Part shown: piece by piece, positions 1 to 11,872 of the stretch
Position numbering within the stretch: the first letter of the stretch is position 1
Layout of the letters: each line of letters starts with the position of its first letter
Source: Gnetum montanum
Taxonomy: Eukaryota > Streptophyta > Gnetopsida > Gnetales > Gnetaceae
Assembly (NCBI GenBank): GCA_015680685.1
Contig: MNCI01027277.1
Location: 66,737-130,736, forward strand
Reading direction: 5' to 3'
Length of the DNA stretch: 64,000 nt
Notes under the pieces: generated by a model
The model's input: the letters and a program-made list of their open reading frames with translations, nothing else
Databases searched by the model: none
Told to the model about the DNA's origin: nothing
Program-made: the position numbers and the translations under genes

Positions 1-1762
1 TAGGGTTCTATTGTGACAATATTTCCACTCAGATTATCTTGACATAGGAAACGAAATTGCCTAGGCTTCAACCATCAAAAATGCTTGCTCTACTACCATC
101 CCAGGACATAACTAACATCCCATGACAAAACGTTTGCATAGTTTGTCAAAATTCAAGCCAAAATGGGTGTTACACTATGCTATGCTACACAGCATAGTAG
201 GGTCAGAATGCATGAAGGTCCTCTATCAAGCTATTCTAGAAAAATAATTATGCTTGGCCATGATCCAACCTCTAAGACTACCTATTCCACTTCACCCTTA
301 GGTCTCAATCAAATTCTCCTAGAAAAGCATTGTAGGTTCTAGCTTAAATTCATGTCAAACTGACTGCTATGCTACACAACATAGCATAGCATAGCAACAA
401 CACAAAGCCCAAAAGTGTCCCAATGATGAAATCAACAAGTCTAAGGACCTTTCAACATGAAAAGTAGGGTTTTCAATTGTTGAACTTTCTTGCTTAACCT
501 GGTGTCAAAATGATAGCTACAGTTATCTAGACAAAATTCATGCAAAAGAGGAGTGCTACACTGTGCTACGCTACCCAGCATAGCAAGCAAAGTGTTCATG
601 CTACACTACTACACTGGGTAGTGTAAATAGTGTAACACTTAGGTAAAAGCCTCAAGACATTGCTAGAAGTTCCAAAATTCATTGGCAGTGTTCATTTCTA
701 TTCTAGCATCTCCTCAATAGGAAAGATCAGTACTTTGCTTTGTTTTTCACCCCCTATTGATTCCTAAAGTTGTTCCTACACTTAACCCTACTTGCAAGAG
801 GGGGAAGGACATAGTCCTGGAGAACGGGCTTCACCTTGTATTTGTCATGGTTACTTTTTATAAAAATGTGGTAATTCCTTAGATTTTGGCACATGCAATT
901 TCAACAATATGGTCACAACTTAGTAGGTTTCACATCCAGCATAGCACATTAGCATAACACTACAACATAGCACCACTTGTCATAACACATCCATTCTACA
1001 TGTCATGTTAAACCTAGGACATGTGGCACCAAAACCACATCTTTCTCCTACTTTTGTCTCTATAAATACCCCAACAAATAATGTTCATTGAGCTGGCTAG
1101 GTGATTTGGCTTTCTTACAATTGTCTTCGAGAGATTGGTGTTTTGTCAATTGGCTTTCTAGCAATTAGCTTTGGCAAGGAGGTTGGCAAGAAAAGGCTTG
1201 GCAAATAGCAAATCCTTGCAGTAGTACTTCCTAGATCTCTCTCTTTGACATAGCATGGTACCTCTTGATCAAGGATTAGCTCAACAATCCCTATTGGCAC
1301 CCCATTGGCAATAGTCCAAGAGCTATGACCATACTATTCCATTGTAAGTTGTACCTACCTAGTAGTGCACATTAGTTGTACACCTTGATCACTCAATTAG
1401 AAGCAAAATTCCCTAATTTTGAAGCAGTGCATTCTCTCACATAAGCTTATTTCATATCACTATAGCATATATTTGTATCATTGAGTATCAATTCACATTT
1501 ATTGCTCAGCTACATATTTTGCTATGCTCTTACTATTTTGTGTGCTATGATTTTCTTCATTTCAATCTCCACATGTAACATTTTAAAATCATTGTTCACA
1601 AAAGATTATTGTACACCATGTAAATCCCTGTCTGATCAACTAGACAATTTAGGACACCTAAATTTTATTTTTCTCCAGCATGGCCCTCACATGGATCTGA
1701 GGTTAGGCTATACACTTGATAACCTCTCAGTGTTCCAACCACCAATGTTTTTGGACATTATA
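1..1762 (+). repeat. Element A, 5' LTR (left end outside window)
   Basis: This segment matches the inner part of the complete LTR at 17146-19507; the first 130 bases align with 17704 onward at roughly 88% identity by eye. It carries a TATA box (TATAAATACCC) at 1061 and ends in ACATTATA just before a primer-binding-like site. The first part of the LTR lies left of the window, so the left target duplication cannot be read. Several palindromic GCTATGCTAC/GTAGCATAGC runs (about 165-205, 360-400, 555-640) lie in the part upstream of the TATA box. Small open frames such as 1481-1819 are chance frames in the LTR. Confidence 0.9.
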
Positions 1763-1767
1763 GTTTT

Positions 1768-1786
1768 TGGCATTAAAAGGAGGACC
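1768..1786 (+). other. Element A primer binding site
   Basis: TGGCATTAAAAGGAGGACC starts a few bases after the LTR. The equivalent place in element C reads TGATGCTAGAAGGAGGGCC. A TGG start right after the 5' LTR is the usual tRNA primer site; I have not identified which tRNA. Confidence 0.6.
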
Positions 1787-2409
1787 TTTCTTTGTGTCCC
1801 TTCTACATGTCATGGGTAATCCTACATGTTGTTTGTACCCCTGTCACTTGCTAGCATAGACGTGACACCCCTATGGTTATCTACACATCGGGTGGTGCAA
1901 ATTGGTCACTACAATGGCTCCTTTGGAACCCTACAGGTCGAAAGCCTGAAATACTCTACTATGTTATGCCATTTTTGTTCCATGTAGCATGGTGTTCCTA
2001 TTAGTGTAGCAAGTCCAAAACTATCTATTTTGTTACACTACTAGCATTTTGTGTAGCATAGTCACCCCACTAGCATAGTGGCTTACGAACAATTTACTAT
2101 GATACGCTATCCATCTTCTATGTTATGCTATCTATTTCCTGTGGAGCGTAGTGACACTATCCACTATGATACACTGATCTTCTACCACGATACACTACCT
2201 ATGCCCCATGTAGCATAGCGACCTTCTCAGTGTAGTAATTTTCAAACTATTTACTATACTACGTTGCCCATCCACTCTATTATGCTACTTGGGTTTTGTG
2301 TAGTGTAGCAATCCTATTAGTGTAACACTTCCATTGTGTTACGTTGTCTACTATGTTAGTATAGTGGCAGTCCATTAGATTGCAACAGCAATATCCTAAA
2401 CGTTTATCC

Positions 2410-4749
2410 CAAGATGAAGAGCAATATAATTTTCTATGTGCAAAAATGCAAGTGAATATGCCACTAGACCATCATGATTTTAAAGAGAAATGCAACTTTG
2501 AGTTCATGCATTGAAATGAGAGGGAGTTCATCCCTAATCCTAATACCACTATCCCATTGACTGAAGCATATCAATGGGTGTTAAACAAACTTGTACAATT
2601 AAGTAGGTTAATAGAATAGGACACAACATTCCACTGCCGTGAACTATATCAGGATGGATAAGAGGAGTTGGACTCCCACTCTAAAGGTGGTGGCCCAATC
2701 TACACCACATTTGTTCCTTTCGCCTCTATCCTTCGATCATACCAGCTCCTATATTCTACCTCCTTTACTACTTCCACCATGCTACCACCACTGAAACTCC
2801 CTTTGGTAGTGGGTAGTTATGCAATGTTTTCAACATATCAACATGTAGGCCCTCCAACTTCATTCCTAGTTACCCTTTCTTCCTATTCTTTCCAATTACC
2901 ACACCCAACATCTATGATGTCTACATTACCATATGTGCACATTGTGCCTACGTCACAACTACACATGAGTTTTGCTTCAGTTCCCTCATCTGCACATGTC
3001 CTACCACCAGTAGTAGGCCCAGCCTCAATCGTGTGGTGGATGGAAATGACTTCTTTCCCCATCATCCAATTCTCTCAAATTGCACACTATGTGCAACCCC
3101 AAGGGCATCAAGTTCTAGATGTACTATAGTCAAACATAGGGCTGTGGGCCACCCCACCAACTAGGTAGGTAACTATCCCTACAACGCCACCAATAGTAAT
3201 GACTCTAGTGGCACCACCTACTAGGTTTTGGGCCTCTCAGACAACACCACCAGTAGGGGCTATTCAAATAGTACCACCAATGGGATTGGCAACCACAACA
3301 ACAGTGCCACTGATGATGGTTGTTATGGTAGCCCCACAACCCCCTGTGACATCCTTGGGTCTAGACCAAGCTTTCCAGCTCATCCAAACCCTTATAGAAG
3401 AAATTAAATGGCTTAAAGATGCTAGCTTAAAAATAGTCTAGGTCATGGACTTCTATCAGGATGATCCAATTAGTCCAATCATGCCTACACTAACATTGAC
3501 TCCTAGGGTACAGCTACCCTAGTTCACAAAATAAAATGGAGAGGGTGACCTGAATGCCCACTTGGTTACATTCAGGTCTGAATTTCTCCTGCTAAATTCA
3601 TGCCCCCATGCCATCATCCATGTATTTATCATGTCCTTGAAGTGTAAAGCCTTAGACTGGTACTGTGCGCTTCCTCATGCCTTAATCTCAACATTGGAAG
3701 AACTATTAAGCTAATTTGTGACTCTCTTTAAGTATAACCTAAAGCTAGAAGTCACTTTGGATTAACTCATGAGTGTTAAATAAGAGCCATTAGAATCTGT
3801 CCAAAAGCTCATACAATGATGGAGCAGTACCCTTAATGAAATTCGTGAACTGATTGTCGAGGCCCATTTAATGGCCATTTTCAAAGTTGTGGTAAACGAT
3901 TTTATTAAATCCAAACTATACTACTTGGCTCTATGTTCCCTTAGCTAGGCATTCATTCAAACCAAAAGTATCCAAGATGCAATGTAAGCTAGTAGGGATC
4001 TAGCCTATGTAGCATATAAAAATGTGCACATAAAGAAGGACAATGAGAGAGGTAAAGCTATGACAACCACAGTAGCTACCATAGCCCATGAAACCAACAA
4101 GGGTAAATAGGTGGATAAAGCATCAAAACCTCATTCCACAACCAACACAACAACTAATCCTAGTAGCACTAGCCAACCTTCAACCTTAGTAACTACTAAC
4201 CAAACATTGGTGAGATCAAATTTTAAGTGCAAGCATCATTCAAAATATACTCCCTTACTAATCAGGCCATCTGAGCTTCTAAAATAATTGTTGGGAGCTG
4301 GGCACATTCAACATAAAAAAATGTTATAGGAGGCTCTTAAATGACATTAGAGATACTATGAAGTCCTTTGTGACCCCTCTATGGTTACGCCTAATGATCC
4401 ACCAGTACCTAGGAATTTTAGACTAGACCGCTTCTATGATTATCATCAAGTGTGTGGGCATGACACAGACTATTGCTTTGCACTAAAAGATGATATCCAA
4501 TGAATGATTGATCAAGGTAAGTTGGTCATTGATGAGAGTAGTCTTGTCCAACCCAAAAACCAAGCAATGAATGTTTGCAAAGACCCATTGAATACCAATA
4601 ATGTGGGTTATAGTATTAATTTTATTGGCATGGATGATAACATGAAGTCACAACATGAGCCATTTTTGGTTCATGTACCTCCCTGCAACCGTAAAGCATC
4701 AACAAAAACTAGGTTACAGATCCCATTTGTCATTAAAGTCCCTCCCTAG
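2410..4749 (+). pseudogene. gag: Element A gag (Tat-like Ty3/gypsy), decayed
   Basis: Gag forms the particle that packages the element's RNA. The frame can be followed alongside the gag of element C: a proline- and threonine-rich N-terminal half (about 2660-3440), a capsid-like core starting at MDFYQDDPISP (3446), and a zinc knuckle of the form YDYHQVCGHDTDYC followed by ALKDDI near 4435-4500, a variant C-H-C arrangement as in Tat-lineage gags. Many in-frame stops interrupt it, mostly TAG or TAA where C has Gln or Trp, and the first knuckle Cys is replaced by Tyr. It runs without a clear break into the protease region. It cannot encode a full Gag. Confidence 0.8.
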
Positions 4750-6005
4750 ACATCTATCACACCCTTTGAGCTCAAGACTAAACCACCTACTACCACAAAA
4801 ACTTAGGCACCTCTCATGATCAAGGTGCCCAAGCATAAAGCTCCCACTACAACCCAAGGTCCAACAATAGGAACTACATCACAACATTCCAACCCAAGGA
4901 AATGTGAAGAGTGTCTAGTGGATAAGTTGGCTAGAGAACATATTGCATTGGGCCCCCCTAAGCCCACCCCTCTATCGACCATGCCCATGACTTCATCATC
5001 GAAGGCTATAGGTAACATGCAACAACTACCCTTTGAGTCAACAAAAATTTTCATTCAATCTAACGCCACTCCTCCTTAGGGGATTTATCTTTTAGGATCC
5101 ATAGAAGAAGCAAAGATTAGCAAACAACTAGACAATGGACAAGATTTTATAGATGTTCTTTCACAAGTTAAGCAAGCTTTAAAGAAAAAGAATACAATGG
5201 TAAACTTGTATGACCTAATAATGACCTCTACAACACACCGTGAGGCTTTGCTTTGCATGTTGGTATCCATTCGTATTAATGAAGACATGCTAGTCAAGGA
5301 GAAAGCTATCCATATAGTTATGCTTCCCCCTATGGCTAAAGAACCATGGCCAACCCAATTAACATTTCAAGACAAGGCCATCAAGGATGATCTTGAATAG
5401 GGTCAGATAACTACCACCCCTATGTTTATCACAATTTGAGTATGTCAATACAAAATTCGCAGAGTGCACGTTGATGACAAGGTTTCCACTAATGTGATCC
5501 CATTTCCCATTGTGGACAATTTGGGCCTAGTAGATCAAATCAAGCCCATTGTAACTTCCTATCTAAATTCATTTAATGAAGAATGTGTCATAGTCAAACG
5601 CATTATTAACATCAACTTTGTGGTGGGAGACTAATTTCCCACCAGTGCAGAATTCATCATGGTGGAGGAAATGCCTAGGTTTAACTTAATCTTGGGGAGA
5701 TCATGGTTGGCCCAATTAAGAGCTATCCTACCCTTTCCAGGTAGAGAGGTGGTGATCTTTGGTGATGAAATAGCCCCCTGGGCTATAGATAATATAGACA
5801 TAGAATAAGGGTTAGAGATAGAAATCTCTAAAAATCCATCACCCATCCATAATGAACAACCATGTTCAACAGATGAGCTATCCAAAACTACCAAATTAGA
5901 CCAGGAAACCACTTGGGCCAAATTGCCTTTCCAAATAGTAGACAACAACATAGAGGAATATCACCACAAAGAATCCTGGCCATACACTCTACCTAGCATG
6001 CAATG
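4750..6005 (+). pseudogene. pro: Element A protease region, decayed
   Basis: This is the retroviral-type aspartic protease that would cut the polyprotein. The active-site segment reads VHVDDKVSTNVIPFPIVDNL near 5467, against VHVDDGATTNFIPFPIVDKL in element C, so the conserved Gly after the catalytic Asp is Lys here. The later conserved segment FNLILGRSWLA (about 5680) is intact. A conserved linker precedes the domain (NLYDLIMTSTTHREALLCML, about 5203). Stops at about 5400, 5633 and 5807 break the frame. The region ends around 6005, close to the short GGCCT repeats that lead into the antisense gene. Confidence 0.75.
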
Positions 6006-6164
6006 AGTTAGGAAACAATTGCGTAATTAGAGACTACCTCTAATTAACTTCCATGAATGCTTGGCCTTAATACTCTTGTTTCTTTTGCTTTGCATTATGT
6101 TCACTATTTGCATTATGTCCATTATTTGTATCATGATATTATTTGCATTAATTATTCTACCAAT

Positions 6165-6445
6165 AGTCCAAAATGGCCTGAAACCATGGCTATGGCCTAC
6201 CAAGGCCTAAAGTTGGTAGCCTCACTTCAAAAAAATTTATATTACCCTAAACATGGTCCATAATGGGCTTAAACTATCACCATGGCCTACTAAGTCCTAA
6301 AAATGGCAACCGACCCTCAGAAATTACATTACGATGGCCTGAAATGGCCCTAAACTAGCAAGGGCTTGAAATGGCCTTAAACTATTGTAATGAACTGAAA
6401 TTACCTTAAACTATCGTAATGGCCTAAAATGGGCTTAAACTAGAA
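6165..6445 (+). repeat. Degenerate tandem repeats after protease (A)
   Basis: Units of about 25-35 bp are built around GGCCTGAAATGGCCTTAAACT. The same repeat lies at the same place in element C (28246-28430). It marks the boundary between the protease and the 3' end of the antisense gene. It shares a TTAAACTA core with the repeats before reverse transcriptase and after integrase. Confidence 0.75.
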
Positions 6446-6592
6446 TAAGGGGCCCAAGCACATTAGTAAAATATTAACCAAAAGAGATAAAATAAGTGTT
6501 TCACTTTTTACTCTTCATTAAATTTGAGTCCATACAATAAGGGTTACAAAAAATAAAATAGAAAAATAAAAGTAAAATTTTCTACCATCATG

Positions 6593-9500
6593 CTACAAAT
6601 ATTTGCTAGTATTTTCATCCCTTACTCCATTAGGTCCTCCATCTTCATTTGGATCATACATGAAACAAAAAAAATAATGAATTGAATCATAATAAGGCTC
6701 TCATGAAGTAGACTACAACACAATAGAAAGTAGCTTACTTGAGATGGGTCCACATCCATCTCGGGGGTATCTTGTCTATGCCAGCTGCTAAACATCGTAG
6801 AATCTTCTCCTTGGTCATATTCGTCCAATCTTCTTCCCCTAGATTAACGCTTGCTACAAATTCCCCCTTCTCCATAGCTATCCATCTAGGTGGCCCTAGA
6901 GAAAAAGTGGCAATGGTGGTCTCCTTGAAAGGTAAGGTTATCTCTCTTTTGGGAGACTCACTAACCACTACCTATTATGTAAATTTTTCAAAGGCCTTGG
7001 TAGCACCGATTACATTGAGAAATAACTTATGGATATGCAACTCAACGAAAGCATCCCGATATTTTTTGCAGTAGGTAGCACATTCCACCTTGTACATGTG
7101 CTTATGATTTTTCTGTGCTTGTCCCCATTCATACACCTTGGCGTTGTAGTCTTTCCAGTCCTAGTATTTCTAGGCCAAGAGATCCATCTGCAAGAACTTT
7201 TTAATTATTTCCCAGGTGGCCTCATTTTTACCCCATATGACCAACCAATATCTTGCATAATAAATCATGGTTGTACGCCAACTTTCATGAAAAGAGTCGT
7301 AGGCCAATAAGAATTCATTTCCTGACCATAAATCTTCCAATTCAACTGCTTGACTAGCATTTTCTTTTTCCAGCTTTTAGACCCACTTCCAGAGGTCTTT
7401 GTTGACATGCCTACCCTAGCATAATAATTGTTCTGAGTATAGTGCACATCTACTCATTTCCTCGTATACATCATGAGGTACCTCAATCACCTCTAGTGGG
7501 AGTTCTAGCACAGTGTCAACTTCGACCACCCACCTAGGATCCCACTTAAGCCAAGAACCTAGGATATCAAACATGAGAAAGTCTTAATCACAAGAAGATG
7601 GCAAAATAACAAATAGAATAACACAAAAGGTAGGTGCCCCACTACTAAATGCACCTATTTCTAGGTCATGTTTCAACCACCCCCTTTATAAAGGTAACTT
7701 TTTCTAGGATCTTTATCCATGGTTGGAGGTGGATTAAAGAAGAAGAATCAAGAACCTTAGCAGCAGTGTCCACTATGCAACAAAAAATATTAGCATGGCA
7801 AAGAGGAGGATAAAAAAATTGAGAAATTACATAAAAGACAATGCAAAGCTCTTACCTAGCAACCCTCATGGGTGAGAGTGGGGGAATCGCCCATCAGCAC
7901 ACTGTCAAGAAAATGGTCAAACTCACCAACATCAAATTGTAGCCCTTCCCCCTAAACCTAACTTAACAATGTAGCGGCCTCTTCAACCATCATATGTGGC
8001 TTAGCTATTAGGGCACACTCTATAAAAGGATCACCAATAGTACGGGCCTCTTCCTCTATGGCAGGGACTTTCTCCTCTGCAGTCGAGGCCTCTTCCTCTT
8101 CTTCTATACTAGGGGCCCCTACCTTAGGGGCCAAAGCTTCTTCTTTCTCATCTATTGAACACATTTAAAGTAAGTATGCTAGTCTAACACAAAGGGGGAG
8201 GGTCAACCAATGATACAATTAAAAGTACTTAGCAATGGATGTAGGCTACACTTACAGACGTTGATTTGAAACTTTCTACTTCTTTATTCACTAGTCCATG
8301 GAGGATTTTCCATGGGATGAGACTTCTTGTGTTGCAATCTTGATTTCACTACCTTGGCAATAATACTTGCCTCCCTTAGTGCATTTCCTGTGTTAGTGGG
8401 AGGCACCTCTCCAATGTTGTCTGGTGCACAAAAGGGATATCCCACCTAATCCTTAGTTGTTATTAAAAGAGACTCTCCATTAGCTTCTAGGGGATCTTGG
8501 GATAGAGTGGTGTAGAATACTTGGTAGATTCATGGTTTGGATAGCTGGCTGCAATCTTGCAACACCCAGACACCATTCTCTCAGACTATGAAGAATTCAG
8601 CAAAGCATTGTAGGCAAGCTATGAAGAAACTGAAGTGTACATTGAAACATCCATCAAGCTTTTTATGAAGCTTAAGCATTTCAACCTGTAAGCCTTCGGA
8701 AACGTACTTGGCCCAATTATAGTGAGTCCCTTCTTCCATGACATCCCTCATAATCCAAGCTCTCTCTACTCCAAGAATTTTCCCTTGGGAGAGTAGCTTG
8801 GGAAAAGCATGAGCCCAGAAGACAAGGTAAACCGTATGGGCTATCTCTAGCTTAACCTTATGCATATAAATCCGCTTTCGATCTTTTCTCATCCCTAGCC
8901 ATTCTTCTATATCCCCTTGATGGTTCACATCCTTGCTAGTCTAATCCCCTATAGGTAGACCATCAGAGGGAACACCGAAAAGATCTACAAAAAGACTATC
9001 AATAATCTCAAACACCACCTACACATTGTGAACCTGTGTGTGGAAGTGGTCAACCTTTTTAGAAAAAGAATCAACAAGGGAGATAATTTCTATAGCCGAG
9101 TCACTTTTATTTACTACTAAAAATAAATCCATGAGCCTAGCCTCCTGAAGATTATGAACAAGGGTGGCTAGGACCCCATTGCATAGCCAACATTGTGTTT
9201 TTTCCACCTCCCCATATTCAAAGAAGAGGTTAGTTTCATCACATCCAAAGGTGATTACTGTAACCTCTTGGGATTCGCCTTACTACTGCAATAATCAACA
9301 ACAAAATTAATTAAAGGTAAAAATAAAATCAATCACTTGAACACAAGAAAAATAAGTGCATAATCTAACACACTAGGTGTGAATGGCATGGGAAATGGCA
9401 AGATTTCCAGTAGGACATCCTCCACGATGAGTGCTTGGTGGGATGTCCATTTGCCATCCAACCATTCAAGTTCTTTGCATTTCACATAGAACTTGGCATA

Positions 9501-11247
9501 CTTGGGTGGATAGGTTCTGAAATTATCCCCAAGCTATTCAATGACACTGGTGTGCACATTCCCAATAGAAGAGAACTCTTGTAAGGTTGTTGGGAAAATG
9601 CCAGTGTCCACTCTTGATCATGGAGACCATCCTTGTCAATTACAAACCTAGTAACATACATAGTATAGTAAGCATTCCAACTCCCTGAAGAAAATGATAC
9701 AACATATCTAAAATGTCTTCATAGGACTCACTCGTTGGCACAATAGATGGTCCCAGGTGGATTCTGGAAGAAAGTGCCCATGTCACAGGCAATAAACAAT
9801 GTATTGTATATATGATAGCATTTAAATTTGAGCATGCTCCAAATCCAATACATGCATCTCAAACCTTTTGGATGTTGATTTGAGCCTCCAGCATCTTCTT
9901 CTCCAAAAGACCAATTAGCCAGAAACTTCAAGATGCCTCAGTTTGTCCCAGGCAATAGTGTTTCAACAAGCATATCGACTATCTTAGTTAACAAGTGTGA
10001 CCACACTATCACACTGAAGTGACAAAAGAGGAATTCAAAGAATTCCTATGAACCTTCCCAAAACCAAACCTCTTGGTCCATTAATTGTGCATGGGGATAA
10101 GGGACATTGGCCATAGGGGCACTCAGGTAGCACAAAACCCCTACCAGCTCAATCACGATCAGGATGGATTTCAACATGACCCTGCATGGCATAGCACAAA
10201 GTGTTAACATAGTGTTCAAATGATGAATCACATAGCATAACCCCTAGTGTACAAACTTTCCCCAAGTATGAAACAGTATGACACTAGCATAATGAAACAA
10301 AGCCAAATGTTTGTTAAGTTCCACATTTACGACTTGTCTCACATAGCGTAGTAGCTATATATAGTGTAGCAAAGTGTTACGTGTAGCATAAAGTAGTAGG
10401 TACAGTTTGCACAATGTAGCAACTATGTTATACATAGTGTAGCATAGCAAGTACACTTTGCACAAAATAGCGACTGTGTTACCTGTAGCATGGCATGATG
10501 ACCATGCCCCGTGCAGAGTAGAAGCATAGAAAGTATGACATGTAACAAGCATAATGATGTAGTAGGTACAATATAGTAATAAACATAGCAGCATAGCGGG
10601 CCTACTAGCATAGCAATGTAGCGAGCATGGTAGTGTAGCAGCGTAACAATGTAGCATAATGACCACCAAAAACAAAACAATCTATCAATCACAATATCAA
10701 AATAAATGAGGCCTGAGAAAAATACATAACATTTGCACAACCCCAACCCTGTCCCATCACATAGAATGTAATGAGAAATAACTCAAGACCTATCTCCATG
10801 CATGCTATGCTACCCAAGATGTGTATTACACTACCCAGAGTGTACTATACTACTCAGAACCCTTCAAACCCTCAGGGTGGTGCATCACCCATTCCTAACA
10901 ATGATGATCAAGGTGGCGTCATGTACCAACTATAGCGTAGTGATTGCCACCACCACTATGACTAAAGCACCGACAGCCATGACATAGTAGCTAAAGCATT
11001 AGTCAAGGCAATAACAATAGTCGCAACATAGCAATAGTAATGATTGTAGCAACCAAGACACAGTGACTACAGTAACAGTTCCACTCGATAAATTCCATCA
11101 TGAAAGCAAGGGTAGCGTAGCAACTTACTAGGAGGATCGAACCTCTTCCCATTCCTCAATGCACATCTTGGGGAGACATCGCAAGGTGCATTCCCCTTCC
11201 TCCACATTGGCAAGACCTTGATGCCTACGTTCACTCCTATGCACCAT
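6593..11247 (-). pseudogene. Antisense eight-exon gene in element A (NIF/FCP1-like plus unknown domains)
   Basis: On the strand opposite to gag-pol I can trace eight exons homologous to the gene in C at 28576-33203. Exons run 11247-11129, 10181-9732, 9647-9374, 9285-8256, 8151-7856, 7772 to about 7640, 7558-6739 and 6654-6593. Donors (GTAAGT, GTGAGT, GTAAGT, GTAAGA, GTAAGC) and AG acceptors sit at the same points as in C. Exon lengths are 119, 450, 274, 1030, 296, about 130, 820 and 62 nt. Exon 2 has the NIF/FCP1-like segment IELVGVLC...VIVWSHLL...YNTLFIACDMGT. Exon 4 carries EVTVITFG and GVERAWIMRDVMEEG. Exon 5 is an acidic Glu-rich segment. It is dead: in-frame stops, a 1-nt loss in exon 3 with a 1-nt gain at the start of exon 4, a lost AG before exon 8, and an unclear exon 6 donor. 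A role cannot be assigned. Confidence 0.75.
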
Positions 11248-11377
11248 CGTCCTATTGACAAAATCAACTGTATTGATTGCTACACTACAACTGCTATGCT
11301 ATGTCTCAGCTCAACCACGCTATGCTCTAGGTCTTGGCTCTGACAATGAAAGTGACAAGCTTACCATGAGTAATCCC

Positions 11378-11387
11378 CTATTTATAG
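11378..11387 (-). promoter_or_regulatory. TATA box of antisense gene (A)
   Basis: On the minus strand this reads CTATAAATAGGGG, about 130 bp upstream of the exon 1 ATG at 11247. The gene in C has the same CTATAAATAGGGG at 33337-33346, about 134 bp upstream of its ATG. The following minus-strand sequence (TTACTCATGGTAAGCTTGTCA here) is also recognisably similar in C. Confidence 0.65.
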
Positions 11388-11624
11388 CCTACATGGTTAA
11401 AACACCTATCACTTTTCAAGGTGTTCTATGTCCAACGCATAACGTGAGACGTCCTACGTCCCACACGTAACGTGGAATGCCCCTATCCCCTACAATGTAA
11501 CATGGGATATCCTTATTCCCTGTAGTGTAGCAGAGGCCTACTGTACTGTAACAGATAGATGTAGTGTAACATGCAAATGCACTAAAATTTTCACTTCATT
11601 TCCTATAATGTGGCTCAATTATGA

Positions 11625-11775
11625 TCCGCTACAACCTTAAACTAGCAATTTTAGCATTCCATTTACATTTTAAAGCTAGTGATGGTCCACTAAGACCTTA
11701 AACTGGCAACTTCAACATATAATTTTGCATGGTTGCGGTCCACCAAGACCTTAAACTAGCAACTCTTTAATGTTG
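11625..11775 (+). repeat. Short tandem repeats before RT (A)
   Basis: Three to four diverged units of about 60 bp contain CCACTAAGACCTTAAACTGGCAAC. They lie between the antisense gene promoter and the start of the reverse transcriptase frame, as at 33520-33800 in C. Confidence 0.7.
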
Positions 11776-11872
11776 CATAATTACTCTGCATATACTTCAT
11801 TGCATGTTATTGTCTTAAGCAGGTATCACTTAACTTGGTTTGTTTGCTCATTATTGTAGGTTGCTTGGAAAA

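Noticed and set aside
1481-1819. 112-codon frame near the left edge
   Set aside because: It crosses the LTR end and primer site, and the matching place in the 3' LTR is not a conserved protein.
10355-10746. Two overlapping minus-strand frames of over 100 codons
   Set aside because: They lie in intron 1 of the antisense gene, in GTAGCATAGC-type repeats that lack some stops by composition.
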